Shown: in pieces, positions 11,001 to 28,356 of the stretch
Layout: the number at the start of each line of letters is the position of its first letter
How positions within the stretch are numbered: position 1 is the stretch's first letter
Source: Haematococcus lacustris
Lineage: Eukaryota; Chlorophyta; Chlorophyceae; Chlamydomonadales; Haematococcaceae
Reading direction: 5' to 3'
Assembly (NCBI GenBank): GCA_030144725.1
Contig: JASKMD010000026.1
Location: 15,173,314-15,237,313, forward strand
DNA: 64,000 nt
Notes under the pieces: generated by a model
What the model was told of the DNA's origin: nothing
Seen by the model: only the letters and a program-made list of their open reading frames with translations
The model's database searches: none
Position numbers and translations under genes: made by a program

Positions 11001-14000
11001 GCGCCCCACACTGAAGCTATACAGGAGGTGTCTCAAGCTAGCGCCGCTGCCCAGTCCTTCAAGAGCCACTTCCTCTAAGACCTCCACAGGCCCAGTGGGC
11101 TCATGGGCTCATAGGTATCCAGGCTGCACCTATGCACCATCTCTTCTGGCCTGCTGGCCTGGCGCACCTTCTTCAGCACCCGCAGCTGCGCCACCTTGTC
11201 GGTCTCCAGGGCAGCCGCTGCAGTCCACAGGCGCACAGAGTCAGGGATCTGCAGGGCAGCCGCCCCAACCACCTCAACCACATCACCCGCTAACAACTTC
11301 AGATGTATGGCACAGCCAGACTGGCATACAAACAGTCAAGGCTGAATTCATTTGCATCAAGACACAGGCCATCAGCAAACTTAGGTAATGTTGCGTGATA
11401 ACCACTAGGCATGTGGGCAGTGCTGCATGGGCATGTAAAGGTGGGAGGCTGGCAGGCAGTTGGCTCACCTGGCCGACGCCCCTAGCCAACACTGCCTTTG
11501 CGTTCTCTCTGGATTGCTTGGCATACATTCTGCTGGCCTCGAGCCACACATCCTCACTCTTAGGGCAGCGCTCACAGGCCTGGTGTGACGACAGCAGCAC
11601 CCAACACCCCACCACACAAGAGTGAGCAGCAAGCCAGAACCAGGCTGCAAGTAACAAACCCACATGGGTCGACATCAGGTCAGTTGCATACCATCAACAG
11701 GCATTGACTCGTTTACTCAAACAACTCTTCAAGCATAGCATTGTCGATTGATCTGACACCTCCTGCATGCCATGCCACGCCACCCACCTCCTGCAGCATT
11801 TTGCGTGCCTCCAGGAAGTTTCCTGCCAGCTCCTCCAACCGGGCAATGGCCACCCAGCCTGGGGCGTGGTTGGGGTTTGTCTGAATGACGCTCTTCAGCA
11901 GCAGCCGTGCCTTCTTGATGTCCGCAATGTCGGCATCACTCTTCAGAGTCATGGACTTCAAGTCTGTGAGGTATCCCTGAAGGCAGCAGAGGGGGACAGC
12001 CAGTCAGGTGTGGGATGTGTGTGAGTTTCAAGCAGGTGAGCAAGCAAGCATGCAAATGCCTCTGGTAATAGGACAAGGTCTGGAGGGAAGCAGCGTGCAC
12101 AGCTTGCAACTATAATCACCCCGACTGTGAGCATGACAATCTTCAACAGCTAGCTTGGCGCTTATAAATACCGTTGCAAAGTGTGAGGCAGTGATCACAG
12201 TGCCTAGCCACCATGCACTGCCCCATGCCTATTACACTACACAGGTCACACTGCCCTGGTCACACTGCACTGGTCACACTCCCTGGCCGCACCTTGGGAT
12301 CAACGACAGTCTGCCCAGTCACACTATCTGCCATGCGGTCCAGCTTGAGGCCCAGCACTGTGCCACGGCCCTCGCCAATGGCTGTGAGGTCGCTGACCGT
12401 GGAGTGCGTGCCCCCCATAGGGGAGGGGGTAGTCAGCCCAGACAGCGCAGGGTCGATGCTCTTGCTGGTCTGCTTCTCAGCGGCAGCCTGCGCCAGCAAG
12501 GCAGGCAGGGGGCAGCAGGCACTTGAAGGAGACCCATGACAACCAAGTGGCCATCACAGGCATTTGCAATTGTCCTGGGAACGGGTTCAAGACCAATGCA
12601 CCCAGCCAGGATGCGCACAAGTGGACTGCCATGTCAGCTTGCTGCCCGGAGCTTGGGTTGCACTCAATGGCTGCCCTCATTTGCAGCCAGGGAAGATGAC
12701 TTGAGGAGTAACATAGTTAGCGAGCTGGCTGTTGGGAGATTCACGGACGCTCAGCAACATTACCGCCACCACTGCCATCACCCATGCAGCGTGCTAGGTG
12801 CTGGCGTCTGCTGTTGTCATCGCAACACACCTTGCTCAGCAGTGTGTCTGGCACTGGCGCAAATGACTGCCGCATCTGTTTCTTCTTGATGGTGTAGTCG
12901 CCAATCTCTGGAATCGCGTCCCACTCATCGCTGCTGACCTGGGGCCGCAGCCACACATGCCACACTGCACTACAGGGGGGCCGCTACAGGGAGCATGCCT
13001 CACTGCTTGCGGGGTCTACTGGGACCAGCTGTACATGTCAGCAGCAGTGATGATTAGGGACTAAAGCAATGCCAGAGTCACAGGAAATGAGGTGTGCCAG
13101 TGACACTAGAGCCAGCCATACCCGACCATGGCTAACAACGGTGATGGTGGTGGTGGTGGTGGTGGTGATGGTGGCGAAGGCAGTGTTGATGGCAATGGTG
13201 GTGGCAGTGGTGGTGGTGGTGGTGGTGGTGGAAGAACAGGTTTTCCTTGATTGGATAACGATTGTGGTGATGATGATGATGGTGCTGGAGTGTGACGCCT
13301 GTTTGCACTCTGCCAGCGCCCTGTGTGTTCCCGCCTCACCTCCGACAGCTTGCGCTTGAGATCAGCAAATTGCTCAGTAATTTTAGGGTTCTCAGCTCGG
13401 TACCGTTCAATCTCCTCTTTCAGCCGCTTCTCCCGCCGCTCCTGCACTGAACAGCCAAATGCTCCTTGCATTGGAGGTGAGAGTCAGGGATGATGGAGGG
13501 GAGGAGCCTGTCCCCCAGCTGCCATCCATTGCAAATACAAAGCTTTCAGGCATGATGTGCAAGGTATGAACCCAGCTGAGGCCCTCAGGCCAAGACCATG
13601 TGTGAAGAGCATACAGGAAAAAGTGATGCCAGGATGGGTGCCCGCTGGTGGTGACAGCTGCCAGGAGCTGGGGCAACGTGCAGCACGTGGCATATGACAC
13701 AGCAGGTTGCAGCTCAAACACGCATGCTACGTGGTAGGCTACTGAACTAGAGGGCCACCCTCAGATTCGCCTTCAAGTCGGCAAGCCCATCCACCCCTGC
13801 TATCAGGGGTGGGGCAGATATGTGAGGAGTATCCCAGTGTGATCAAGCAAGCTCCAGCTACCCAGCAGCTACACCCGCAGCCTGCAGCAACAAGTGTGAT
13901 GAGCGCCAGCATGGGCAGAGCCCAGCAGCAACATGCCTGACCCAGTGCAGGGTGCAGGCAGGCACTCAAGCCTTGTTGGCAGCGGCACAGGGGGCATGCA

Positions 14001-15418
14001 TCAGGAGTGGGCAGCCCTGTGAGGTCACACTGTGTCACTCCTCCTGCCAGGCATACGATTACTGAGTCTCTCATCATCGGGGGCCACAACACACGTGCTG
14101 CCAGTCACACAACACTCCATCCATGTCTGCTGACCAGGGCATGAGTTCCACCACCATCACCATCGAGCACGTGTGTGTGGATGTGTGTGTGAGTGTGTGG
14201 CCGGGTCCATATGAGGACCACCAGCAGGCTCGCATCTTACTCTGCGTCGCTCATCCATATACTTGTCAACCGCATCCCAGATCTCATCTGCCTCCTTGTC
14301 GTCCTCGTCATAGGTGCCCCCAGCCAGGGCTCCTGCAATAGCCCCACACAGCAATGGCAGCCAGTTGCTCACGTTGTACTCTGTGGGTTACTCTGTGGGT
14401 TAAAGCAGTGGTGGTGTCTGTGGTGGTGTGGTAGTGGTTGTGATGGTCGCAGGGGTAACAATGCAGCCACAACTGACCCCCGCTGTAGATAAACCTACAC
14501 ATGACACCCTGCAGCTTCACGCTGAGCCATCTACTGCCACTACCTCTTCTGCAGCTGCCCTAGTGCACCTGTTTTGTCACACACAGCCATCTACGCTCCT
14601 TTGCTGCGTGGCATTTCCCTGATCTGCTACACCTAGGTGGTATGCTAGGTGCTGTTACACTTTGCCATGGGCCAGCCCTCCCACTGCTATCACTGCCTAT
14701 GGCTACTGGCTGTAGCCTGGCAGTGGGAGTGTGATCACTCACCTGCATCATTGCCCATGAACTCATCAAACTTGTTCTCATCCACATCCCCTTCTGCCTG
14801 GGCACCTGCCTGCATGCAGCGTGCACAAACATGGCTCAGCACAGAGTTCTTGTAGCCAGGCAAGGCTGGTGGGTGCACCTTTGTGGCTGACAGTGGCGAC
14901 TACGACTGGCAAGTATGCTGCACATTGGCATGAACAGGCACGATACATTGCATGTGGGCTCTCTCCTTGTCATGAAGCACACCCCACAGATACCAAAGCC
15001 CAAGAAGCTTCCGCTAGAAGACCAATGCTTGCAACCAGCATGACTGGTAGGCCACATACGTGGGGCTGTCAGACATATCCAGGTCTTGAACAACAATCAT
15101 GAGTGTGTTGTGACAGGCTCTTGTACGAATGGCGCTGTTCTGAAAAGGGTCTGTGCTAGGCGGTCTGTGGGATATGTGGGATTGGGTACGGTCTGTGCAG
15201 ACATGTGGGTTGTGCAGCACGCGCACCTCGCCGCCTGGGCCTGCCCCTGGACGTGCTGGGCCGATATCAGACCGAGTGGTAAACCCAGTCGCTCCACGGC
15301 CCAGACCTGGCACATAGTTGGTGGGGGCTGGAACCGAGTTCCAATTCACGCGCTGGCCAGGCGCAACTTCTACCTTGGCCTTAACAATCGGCACGCGCAC
15401 AGGAGGTGCGCTGCTCAT
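5069..15418 (-). CDS. PRPF6: Pre-mRNA-processing factor 6 (PRPF6/Prp6/STA1), 22 exons
   Basis: U4/U6.U5 tri-snRNP assembly factor of the nuclear spliceosome. Exons: 15418-15227, 14809-14743, 14332-14241, 13441-13340, 12938-12831, 12487-12293, 11976-11788, 11579-11469, 11248-11168, 10882-10808, 10479-10387, 9992-9870, 9678-9478, 9184-9038, 8747-8478, 7991-7873, 7367-7262, 7057-6947, 6767-6586, 5998-5908, 5568-5461, 5221-5069. All phases agree, giving 971 aa (human about 941, Arabidopsis STA1 about 1029). The N-terminal PRP1_N block reads [40 protein letters not shown] and [16 protein letters not shown] follow. About 15 HAT/TPR-like helical repeats run from [12 protein letters not shown] to the end, including [33 protein letters not shown] and [14 protein letters not shown]. 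The acidic C-terminus ends [11 protein letters not shown]. Intron 16 starts GC (GCGAGT); all other introns are GT-AG. Introns hold several microsatellites. Confidence 0.95.
7407..7482. repeat. (CAGGAC)n microsatellite in PRPF6 intron 16
   Basis: About 12 perfect hexamers inside the intron that uses a GC donor. Open frames across it (SWSW..., DQDQ...) are by-products. Confidence 0.95.
8836..8910. repeat. (TCTGG)15 microsatellite in PRPF6 intron 14
   Basis: Fifteen perfect pentamers, 75 bp, between exons 14 and 15. Confidence 0.97.
10158..10288. repeat. Small palindrome-bearing repeat in PRPF6 intron 11
   Basis: TACTGATAGGACCCA occurs twice, about 55 bp apart. It is followed by a perfect 13-bp inverted repeat, GTTATCATTAGTA (10244-10256) and its complement (10276-10288), around a 19-nt loop. 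The stretch is AT-richer than its surroundings. Possibly a MITE remnant; no target duplication identified. Confidence 0.5.
13141..13231. repeat. (GGT)n microsatellite in PRPF6 intron 4
   Basis: Imperfect GGT/GAT repeat, 90 bp, between exons 4 and 5. Confidence 0.9.
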
Positions 15419-15990
15419 CGTAGGCGCCTACGCTCCAATATGTGATCTGCTTGCGCCCAACTTCATCCCAAGCGGGTGCAGCCCAACCAAAACTTGCCGG
15501 GCGCTTGCATCGGTCGCCCTGCAAGCAGGTTTAGCGGGGTATGGACTGGCTGCATGGGGGGCATGCAAAACGTTCTAACACACTGCTGATCAGCACCCAA
15601 TAGACTATTGGCAATAGTGGTCACCCAGTGCCCCGCTGGGTAAAGGCACCATGCTGGATGTGCTAAGACATTACTGAGCCCCACCACGCCAGTTGTGGCA
15701 GGCTGTGAAGAAGAAGAAGAAGACTACGCTGGTATTCACCGGCGTGCAGTAAGGAAGGAGCTACCGCCTGGGGCGCAGCCTACTCCCACCATCGTAGGCT
15801 GTGCAGAGGGCGCTGAGCCGAGCAGGTCACGTAGTAACTGATGGCGACATCAAGCACCACACTAAGCGTGTGCTAGCAGACCAACCAAGAAGAAAAGGAC
15901 ATCGAACGCAGACTGTGTAACACTACCAGCACCATTATTACTACTTGGTAACATGTTAATGATTGGGACGTCCTGGCGGCTATCTAGCTT
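15419..15990. other. Upstream region of PRPF6
   Basis: Contains the PRPF6 5' leader and probably its promoter. From about 15700 it includes GAAGAAGAAGAAGACTACG, which resembles the Lys-rich 5' part (KKKRKG) of the TnpB/Fanzor-like copies and may already belong to the element downstream. No other gene seen. Confidence 0.35.
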
Positions 15991-16690
15991 CCCTTGCGCC
16001 TAGCCTGGAGCCAGCGTGACCAGCCAGTGCGGGGCCTGATGTGGTGCCCCATGCAGCAGTTAGGCAGCAACACAGTCAGCAGCCTCAGAGCCAGGGCCCA
16101 GCACTCCCCAGCCAGCCAAGCGCAGCAAGCGCACCAAGGCTGAGCAGGGCAAGGCTGCCAAAGCCAAGCCAGCTCCACAGCCAGGCAGGTGGCTGGATAA
16201 GGACTGCAATGTGGCATTGAACATGCACCGCATTGGGGAGAGCAGGTGGCGCCCGCTGGAGCTGTGCTACTGGCCAGACCAGGGAGCTCTTCCAGCCAAG
16301 GGCAAGGAGTACCCTGGCCTGGGCTACAAGCGGCTGCAAGACAAGCCACCCAAGGCCGCGGAGCAGCAGCAGCAGCCTGCTGTGGCACAGTACTGTATGC
16401 CCCCTTTTGTTGAGCTGTCATCAGCTCACAATCAGTGCATGTTTTTCATGCCAACTCTACACATAGCCCTCGTGGTCAGGCAACAGTGTGGGTGGTAGGC
16501 ACTCATGCACCATGTCAATGTGCGTTGGGTATACTCCACACAGCCCATTGACACCACTTGGGTTTGGCGACTAATGCCGACTAGTGGTCCCTAGTATTCC
16601 CGCTAGCGGCCACTACTAATGCCGACTACTACTAATGCCGACTAGTGGTCCCTAGTGCTCCGGCTCAAATAGAGGCCCTAGTGAGGGATA
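15990..16690 (+). mobile_element. TnpB/Fanzor-like element, type II 3' end (copy F2)
   Basis: Lies between PRPF6 and the OPR gene. Coding relics are RGLMWCP, KRSKRTKAEQGKAAKAKPAP, WLDKDCNVALNMHRIGESRW and ALPAKGKEYPGLGYKRLQDK. The usual DRD is DKD here and the frame is interrupted upstream. The 3' non-coding part has ACTAGTGGTCCCTAGT palindromes and ends GCCCTAGTGAGGGATAAGAG. No clear target duplication. The left boundary is uncertain. Confidence 0.65.
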
Positions 16691-16994
16691 AGAGGGCTGT
16701 GTACTAGTTGGTGTGGGTTGTGACAGGAGTAATGTACCACACAGGGCACATAATGCAGACGTAGCGCTTTGAATGCTTGTGCTGTGCTAGTTCCGTGTAA
16801 GTCAAGGACACTGCCGGACAGAATGCCGCCATGTCTCTTATTCTAGCTTTCTAGAAAAGCCGGCTCCTCGACACCCGTAGGCGTCCAGCTGTGCGCTGTT
16901 TAACAGCAAGCTGTGTAACGCGCGGCTATCAATCAACAACATGATCAACCGTGCCGCGCACCCCGCGCACCCGACCCTCACGTCATCGCGAACT

Positions 16995-23083
<6,089 letters not shown>

Positions 23084-23655
23084 GGGAGGGCTCAGGGTGC
23101 TGGGTCCCTGCTCTGCTGCTACCACCTGCCCTGCAGCTCCTGGCCCCTTGTCAAGCCTTCACCCATCTGACCAGCACCTTGCTTGCTTGCTTGCTAGCTT
23201 AATTTCTTACTTGCTTGCTGGTATGCGCCCCAGTAGCGACTCCATCATCTGGTCCACTCGCTGCACGGCAATGTCAGATCTTACGCATTTTACGCAGCTG
23301 GGCACCTTTTGTAGTAGCTAGGGCGTTGGTCCCATGAACCCATCTATCGCAGCAGTAGCAGTGGGTTGAGCATCACATGGACGGCCCTGGTCTGAGCACC
23401 TTAGCACTGCTAGATGGGCTGGATGTGCTGCTAGGCTTGCCTGGCAGTGCGAGTGCCAGTGCAGGCCACCAGCCAGTGGAGACCCCTCATGGCTCGGCGC
23501 CTGCCTGGCCCTGCAGCCTGACCACAGCCATGGCTCCTGCTCCATGCCATGCCATGCTATGCCATGCCATGCCACATTGCATCTGTTGCCTTGTTTTTTA
23601 CTCAAAATGCCAGCATGGCCACCCCTGCCAGCATGACCCCACTGCCACATTCTCG

Positions 23656-23716
23656 GCTGCCTGGCCTGCTATGGCTCCTCGTGAATCCTGGTGCCTGGTC
23701 TGCTGCTGTAAACTGC
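23656..23716 (+). repeat. About 60-bp direct repeat, copy 1 (GrpE locus)
   Basis: Contains GCTGCCTGGCCTGCTATGGC. About 85% identical to 26073-26135 inside GrpE intron 3. Lies just upstream of the first recognised GrpE exon. Confidence 0.7.
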
Positions 23717-23741
23717 CCGATGGCTGCTGCCGGGCCTGATG

Positions 23742-26637
23742 CCGCCAGGTCGGTGTTGCTGGAGCGTGTTGAGCTGGCTGAGGAGGTTCAGCGGAGCACT
23801 GCGGGTCAGCTGCAGGCAGCACAGGCTCGGGGCGAGGCAGCTGCCATGAAGGTGCAGGGGAGGGGTGGCAACAGCACCTGCGTCACCAGCCAAGCGTGGG
23901 GCTTACAGATGGGAGGTGGTCTAGGTACTTTTGAAGTCAGGCGGGGCAGGGCAGGGTAGGGCAGGGCCTGCTCTGTATGCAAGGTAGGTGGAAGGTAGGT
24001 GGAAGGTAAGTGGAAGGTAGGTGGTAGGTAGGTGGTAGGTAGGTGGAAGGTAGGTGGAAGTTAGGTGGAAGGTAGGTGGAAGGTAGGTAGGTGAAAATGC
24101 ATGAGAGAGGGGGTCTGGGAGGCAGGTTTCCTGGGATGTGGGTGGCAGGAACGGCATCAGTGCATGAGGCTAAAGGCATGGCATGGCGCAGGTGGCTGCG
24201 GCTGATAGCAGCAGGTGTGGGTATGAGGGCAGAGGGAAGAGCTGAAGTGGTGTTGTGTGAGCCAGGCAGTTTGTGGGCTGCTGCAGGTGGCTGCACTGCG
24301 CAGTCAGTATGACGTCCTGAAGGCAGACTATGAGCGGGTGGCCATGCGGCATGAGGCAGACAAGCAGTCTATGAGTCAGAAGGTGGGTGTGGGCCCCAGG
24401 GCATGAGGGGCAGCAGCAGCAGCAGCAGCAGCAGCATTGGTGATATTAAGTGGTGGTGGTGGTGGTGGTGGTGGTGGTGGTGGTGGTAGGTGCCAACGCC
24501 AACACCACCTGCAGGCCTAAAGGAGTCTGGAGCAGCACCAGACACCCACATCCCAGAACCTGAGATTTCCATCGCCTATGCTCCCCCTCTGATCCATCCC
24601 TCCTAGCCGACCCTCCGACTGCCATATCCTGTTCGCCCCTACCCCAAAGCTTCCCTTCCCTTCTCTTCCCTCACCCCTCCCTTGCCCTCTTCCTCTGCCA
24701 CCCCTCCCCTACTCTCTTACTCTCCACCCCTCCTTCCCCCTCGTACCCTCCCACCGCTTCCTGGCACCTTACTGGTTGCAGCCCTGCACCCCACCCTCAT
24801 CTGCACCAGTTTCTTTTCGCGCTATTGATAGCGTTCGCTATGAAAAGCACTATTTGGGAGGCCGTTTCGCGCTATGAAATGATAGGCTTCCAGGGCCCGC
24901 TATCGGGCTCGCGCTATGAAAAACGACCTTTGACCGGCGTTTTAGCTGAAATTTCGCTGAAATGTGGACCTGAGCCGTGAATTTTGGACGAAGCCAAGTA
25001 TGGTCGAGCTATGAAATTGAGCCTGGGCCATGTCACTTTGCGCTATAAAATTCGAAACTCGCCAAACGAAAAAAAAATCCTGATCTGCACCCTCCTTCCC
25101 ACCCCTCCCTGGCCCCTCCCACCCTCCTCCTCCTGGTGGCTCCTGCACAGGTGCGTGTGGAGGTACTGGGCCGGCTGCTGCCCCTAATGGACAACTTTGA
25201 GCGCGCCGCCGCCTCCCTGCCATCTCACACTGAGGGGGAGCGAGCCGTGCACACCAGCCACCAGCAGGTTTACGCAGCGCTGCAGCAGCTGCTCAGGTGA
25301 GGCTGCTTGCTGGCAGCCAGGGGCTGTGCAGAGCGCTGCTGCTGTGGGCAAGTGACGTGAGCAGCTGTGGGCGCCAACACCACCTGCACTGCCGGCCATT
25401 ACCAACAGCCCTCCACCACGGCCAGCACCTACACCACCATCAGGCTTACCATCCCTTTCATCCTCACCATGCCCGTCGGTGTTGTCATGGTGGCTACCAC
25501 TGTGAGCGCCCTGCAGTAGTGTGGCACCGGCTGTGGCCCAGTGCTGCCACCCTCCTGAATGGTCACCTGCAGCCACTGTCTATGCTGCTGCCTGATGCTG
25601 ATGGCCTTGTAGGCCTGGGCTGGTGGCCTTGTAGGCAGGGCTTAAGCACACACTCTTGATGTATAGGTGGTCTCTTGTTGCTGAGTGCAGCTGGAGTCTT
25701 AGAGCAAGGGTTTAGGCAAGGGGTTAGGCAGGTGCTGAGGCTGACTTGGGAGCCTGTGTCTGCCTCACTAGGCTGCTGGCTGCAGCCACACATACAGCCT
25801 GCCTGCCTGGGTCGTCAACATCATCAGCGTCATGACATGGCATCTGCCTGTTGGCGACGCTGCAACACAGACACAGCCTCATGGACTCACCAGGTCATGC
25901 CTGCCTGCCTGGGCACTGCAGCTAGAGAGCCAGGAGGCTGAGGATGGGGCCTGGCTGCCATGCTGTGCACTGCACTGCTGCTTGTGGGGCAGGGGATGTG
26001 ATGCGTTGCTGTCTGAGACAAGGGGTGGAGGAAACGAGGGCCTGGCTGCCTAGTATGCATCAACCAAACTATGAGCTGCCTGGCCTGCTGTGGCTCCCTG
26101 TAAACCCTGGTGCCTGATCTGCTGCTGCAAGCTGCGCCTAGATCTACACATCTGCTGCTGATCGCACCCCCGCCACCCTGCCCTTATGCTTGCATACCCG
26201 TGGCAACCTGTGTCATGCTTGCTGCCTCTCCTCCTGCCCTGACCTTGTGGGGGCCAGGTGGGCTGGATGGCACCAAGCACAAGCTGCATGGTGTCTGACA
26301 CAATGTGCTGTTTCCCCATGCAGAGAGGCTGGCATTGAGGAAGTTCCGGGTGTGAGTTCACTTTTTAATCCCCAAGTGCATGACGCCATCATGCGGGTAA
26401 GTCCGACATTAGGTCTTACTGACAGTCTAAAACCATTTCACGCATTGCAAAAGGTTTTCAGAGTGAACGTCACACTGGTCAGTGTATGACTTTTCCTCGC
26501 CCCCCATCGGCCCACTGCCGCAGGAGTATGACGGTGAGGTGGAGGACGGTACGGTGTTGGCGGTCTTGCAAAAGGGGTACGCAGCAGGAGAGCAGCTGCT
26601 GCGGCCAGCCTTGGTCAAGGTGTCCATGCGAGCGTAA
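23742..26637 (+). CDS. GRPE: GrpE nucleotide-exchange factor (plastid CGE1-like), 5 exons seen
   Basis: Releases ADP from DnaK-type Hsp70. Exons: about 23742-23851 (5' end unsure; RVELAEEVQRSTAGQLQAAQ, coiled coil), 24287-24382 (VAALRSQYDVLKADYERVAM, end of the long helix), 25151-25296 (VLGRLLPLMDNFERAAASLP), 26324-26396 (EAGIEEVPGVSSLFNPQVHD), 26524-26637 (EYDGEVEDGTVLAVLQKGYA, then EQLLRPALVKVSMRA and stop). Phases agree throughout. LLPxxDNFERA, G-F/L-NPxxH and LQKGYxxxxxLLRPAxVKV are the GrpE signatures. At least one 5' exon with the transit peptide is missing from the model, so plastid rather than mitochondrial location is an inference. Intron 2 contains a poly(A)-tailed insertion, intron 1 a minisatellite. 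Confidence 0.88.
23982..24092. repeat. GGTAGGTGGAA minisatellite in GrpE intron 1
   Basis: About ten imperfect 11-12-bp units. Confidence 0.9.
24451..24489. repeat. (GGT)13 in GrpE intron 2
   Basis: Perfect trinucleotide run shortly after the exon-2 donor. Confidence 0.9.
24808..25078 (+). mobile_element. Poly(A)-tailed retroposon in GrpE intron 2
   Basis: 271 bp, clearly AT-richer than its surroundings, ending in A9 (25069-25077). It is flanked by a 13-bp direct repeat, CCTCATCTGCACC (24795-24807) and CCTGATCTGCACC (25079-25091), one mismatch. Internally it repeats a CGCGCTATGAAA-like motif about seven times at irregular spacing, with some copies decayed (CGCTATTGATAG, GAGCTATGAAATT, GCGCTATAAAATT). 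No ORF or RNA-polymerase III box recognised. Tail plus duplication indicate reverse-transcription-mediated insertion. Confidence 0.75.
26073..26135 (+). repeat. About 60-bp direct repeat, copy 2 (GrpE locus)
   Basis: Partner of 23656-23716, within GrpE intron 3. Confidence 0.7.
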
Positions 26638-27059
26638 GGGCGATGCGACCGGAGCCAGTCCAGCCTTACACACGGCACTTCAGGATCTACCTGCCTCGGG
26701 TGTAGGGATGTTTCAATTTTAATTGGTGGTTGCCGTTGATATACTTTTGTTCGTTGAAAACATGCTGGTTACACACAGGTCTGGGGAGCTTGGTTTGGCT
26801 GCTATTGGGAACAAGCTCCGCCTGCTATAACGATTACCTGATGGGCCACATGGGCTGCCACCACTAAGCAGCTTGACTTGTCAAAGAGTAGGCTGGCTAA
26901 GGTATCTTACAAGATGAAGAAGATGGCTTACACCGCTCAAGCAGTGAGCCGTTAGGCTGCTTAAACGCCCTCCCCCGCTAGGGGTTGGGACTGGGCCGGG
27001 TGTTGCAACGAGGTGACTGTTGCAGTGACTGCTGCGGTAACTGTTGTCTCACCTTCTCC
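26638..27059. other. Region downstream of GrpE
   Basis: 3' flank of GrpE. Holds GAAGATGGCTTACACCGCTC near 26920, which recurs near 29550, and no gene I can support. Confidence 0.3.
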
Positions 27060-28045
27060 GTGGCCAGCCTAAGGGCCTTGGAGCTACGTGTCAGCTGGTC
27101 GTCGAGCAAGGAGGCGTAGCACTGTTTGACCTGATTAAGCTACAGTAGGTGGCTTCAAGCCACGACCTGCCAGTCATGGCCCCCACAGCTCCTCTGAGAA
27201 CATGCTCCATGTAATTGTTATGTAATGGACCTCACTTCCGCCCCACTCCGGTCGCCGGCACTCCGGTTAGATGCCAACCTGATGCACACAGGCAGGGGTG
27301 TACGGCAGTGCTGCTGCTGCCCAGCTGCTAGCCTCACTGTCCCCCTTGGCCTGCTCCCAACAGGCGAGCCTCTTCTGCTGCTGCACGCTGCTTCCGCTCC
27401 CTCAGCTTTGCATCTCGTTTTGCTGCTTTAGCTGCGGCCTCAGCTGCTGCTGCCTGCATGCAGCCAAGCAGTGGGAACATGCAATGGCAGGACATCCACA
27501 AGCACTGCTGGGCCCCTCACTTGCTCCCTCTTGCACACACTGCCACTGCCATTCTGTCAATCACGTGTGCGCGGGCAGTGCACACTGCCCCTGCCTGTAC
27601 ACATCAGCCACTAGATGGATCAACTGACTACCCCCCAGCTGACACAGGCCCCAGGTGGTCAACGTCAACCCTGTCTAGACGCTACGGCAACCACGAAAGG
27701 GGGCCGGCAGCAAGTGGTGGCAGGAGGTGCGAGGCAGCCAGTCTGACTCACCTGCTTGTCACATCCATGAGCGTGACTGTACGGAATGCGTGACATGGGC
27801 TAGCCATGCAAGCATGACAGTTGGTGGTATCACGGTAGATGGTGATTGGTGTATGATGGTTGATGTGACCTGGCTACTGTGGGTGGGTTTGTGTGTGTAT
27901 CCTGCGACTTGCATAACAGTTCTGACATGGTTGCATGGGGGTTTGGGTATTTGTAGTGGATTGGGATGCTGCGGCGGCAGCTTAGAAGACCTTACCAGCT
28001 GTCCGATGTAATCACGGGCACCCAAGTCTGGAGGTATTCTCAGCT
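27060..28045 (-). CDS. Unassigned exons of an unknown minus-strand gene
   Basis: Two exon-like blocks join in phase 0: about 28040-27983 (GSELRIPPDLGARDYIGQL, donor GTAAGG) and 27133-27060 (VKQCYASLLDDQLTRSSKAL then RLATEK, acceptor CAG, donor GTGAGA). Between them, 27468-27336 is an Ala/Lys-rich open block (AAKRDAKLRERKQRAAAEEA) after an acceptor-like ATGCAG. The last could instead be a C-terminal exon of cyclin H. I do not recognise the family. Confidence 0.35.
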
Positions 28046-28356
28046 CACTGCCATCGGCATCTGAAGGCCGGCACCATCCTGGGGACGGGTATCAGCTTTG
28101 CCTTGCTTGCTGCTAGTCGAGGCGTCCTTACTCATTCCGTTTGCTATCTTACATTTCTTCTAAGCTCATTTCCCCGGAGGAAGGTTATCAATTGCCTTCA
28201 GCTGTTGACAGACGGACGTCTGGGCGTCAGCATCTTCACTTCGGCTGCAGTCCTGGGCACTCCGGGGTGTTCAGGCTGCAGCCAGCCGTAGCTCCGCGGT
28301 GCGTGTTTCTTTAACACGTTCGCCCAGTGCACTAGCGCTTACATCCGCATTCGTGC

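Noticed and set aside
16085..16421. Cys/Leu-rich ORFs antisense to the element copies (also at 35304, 45016, 48613, 53188)
   Set aside because: They recur only because the element recurs; codon positions and conserved motifs support the other strand.
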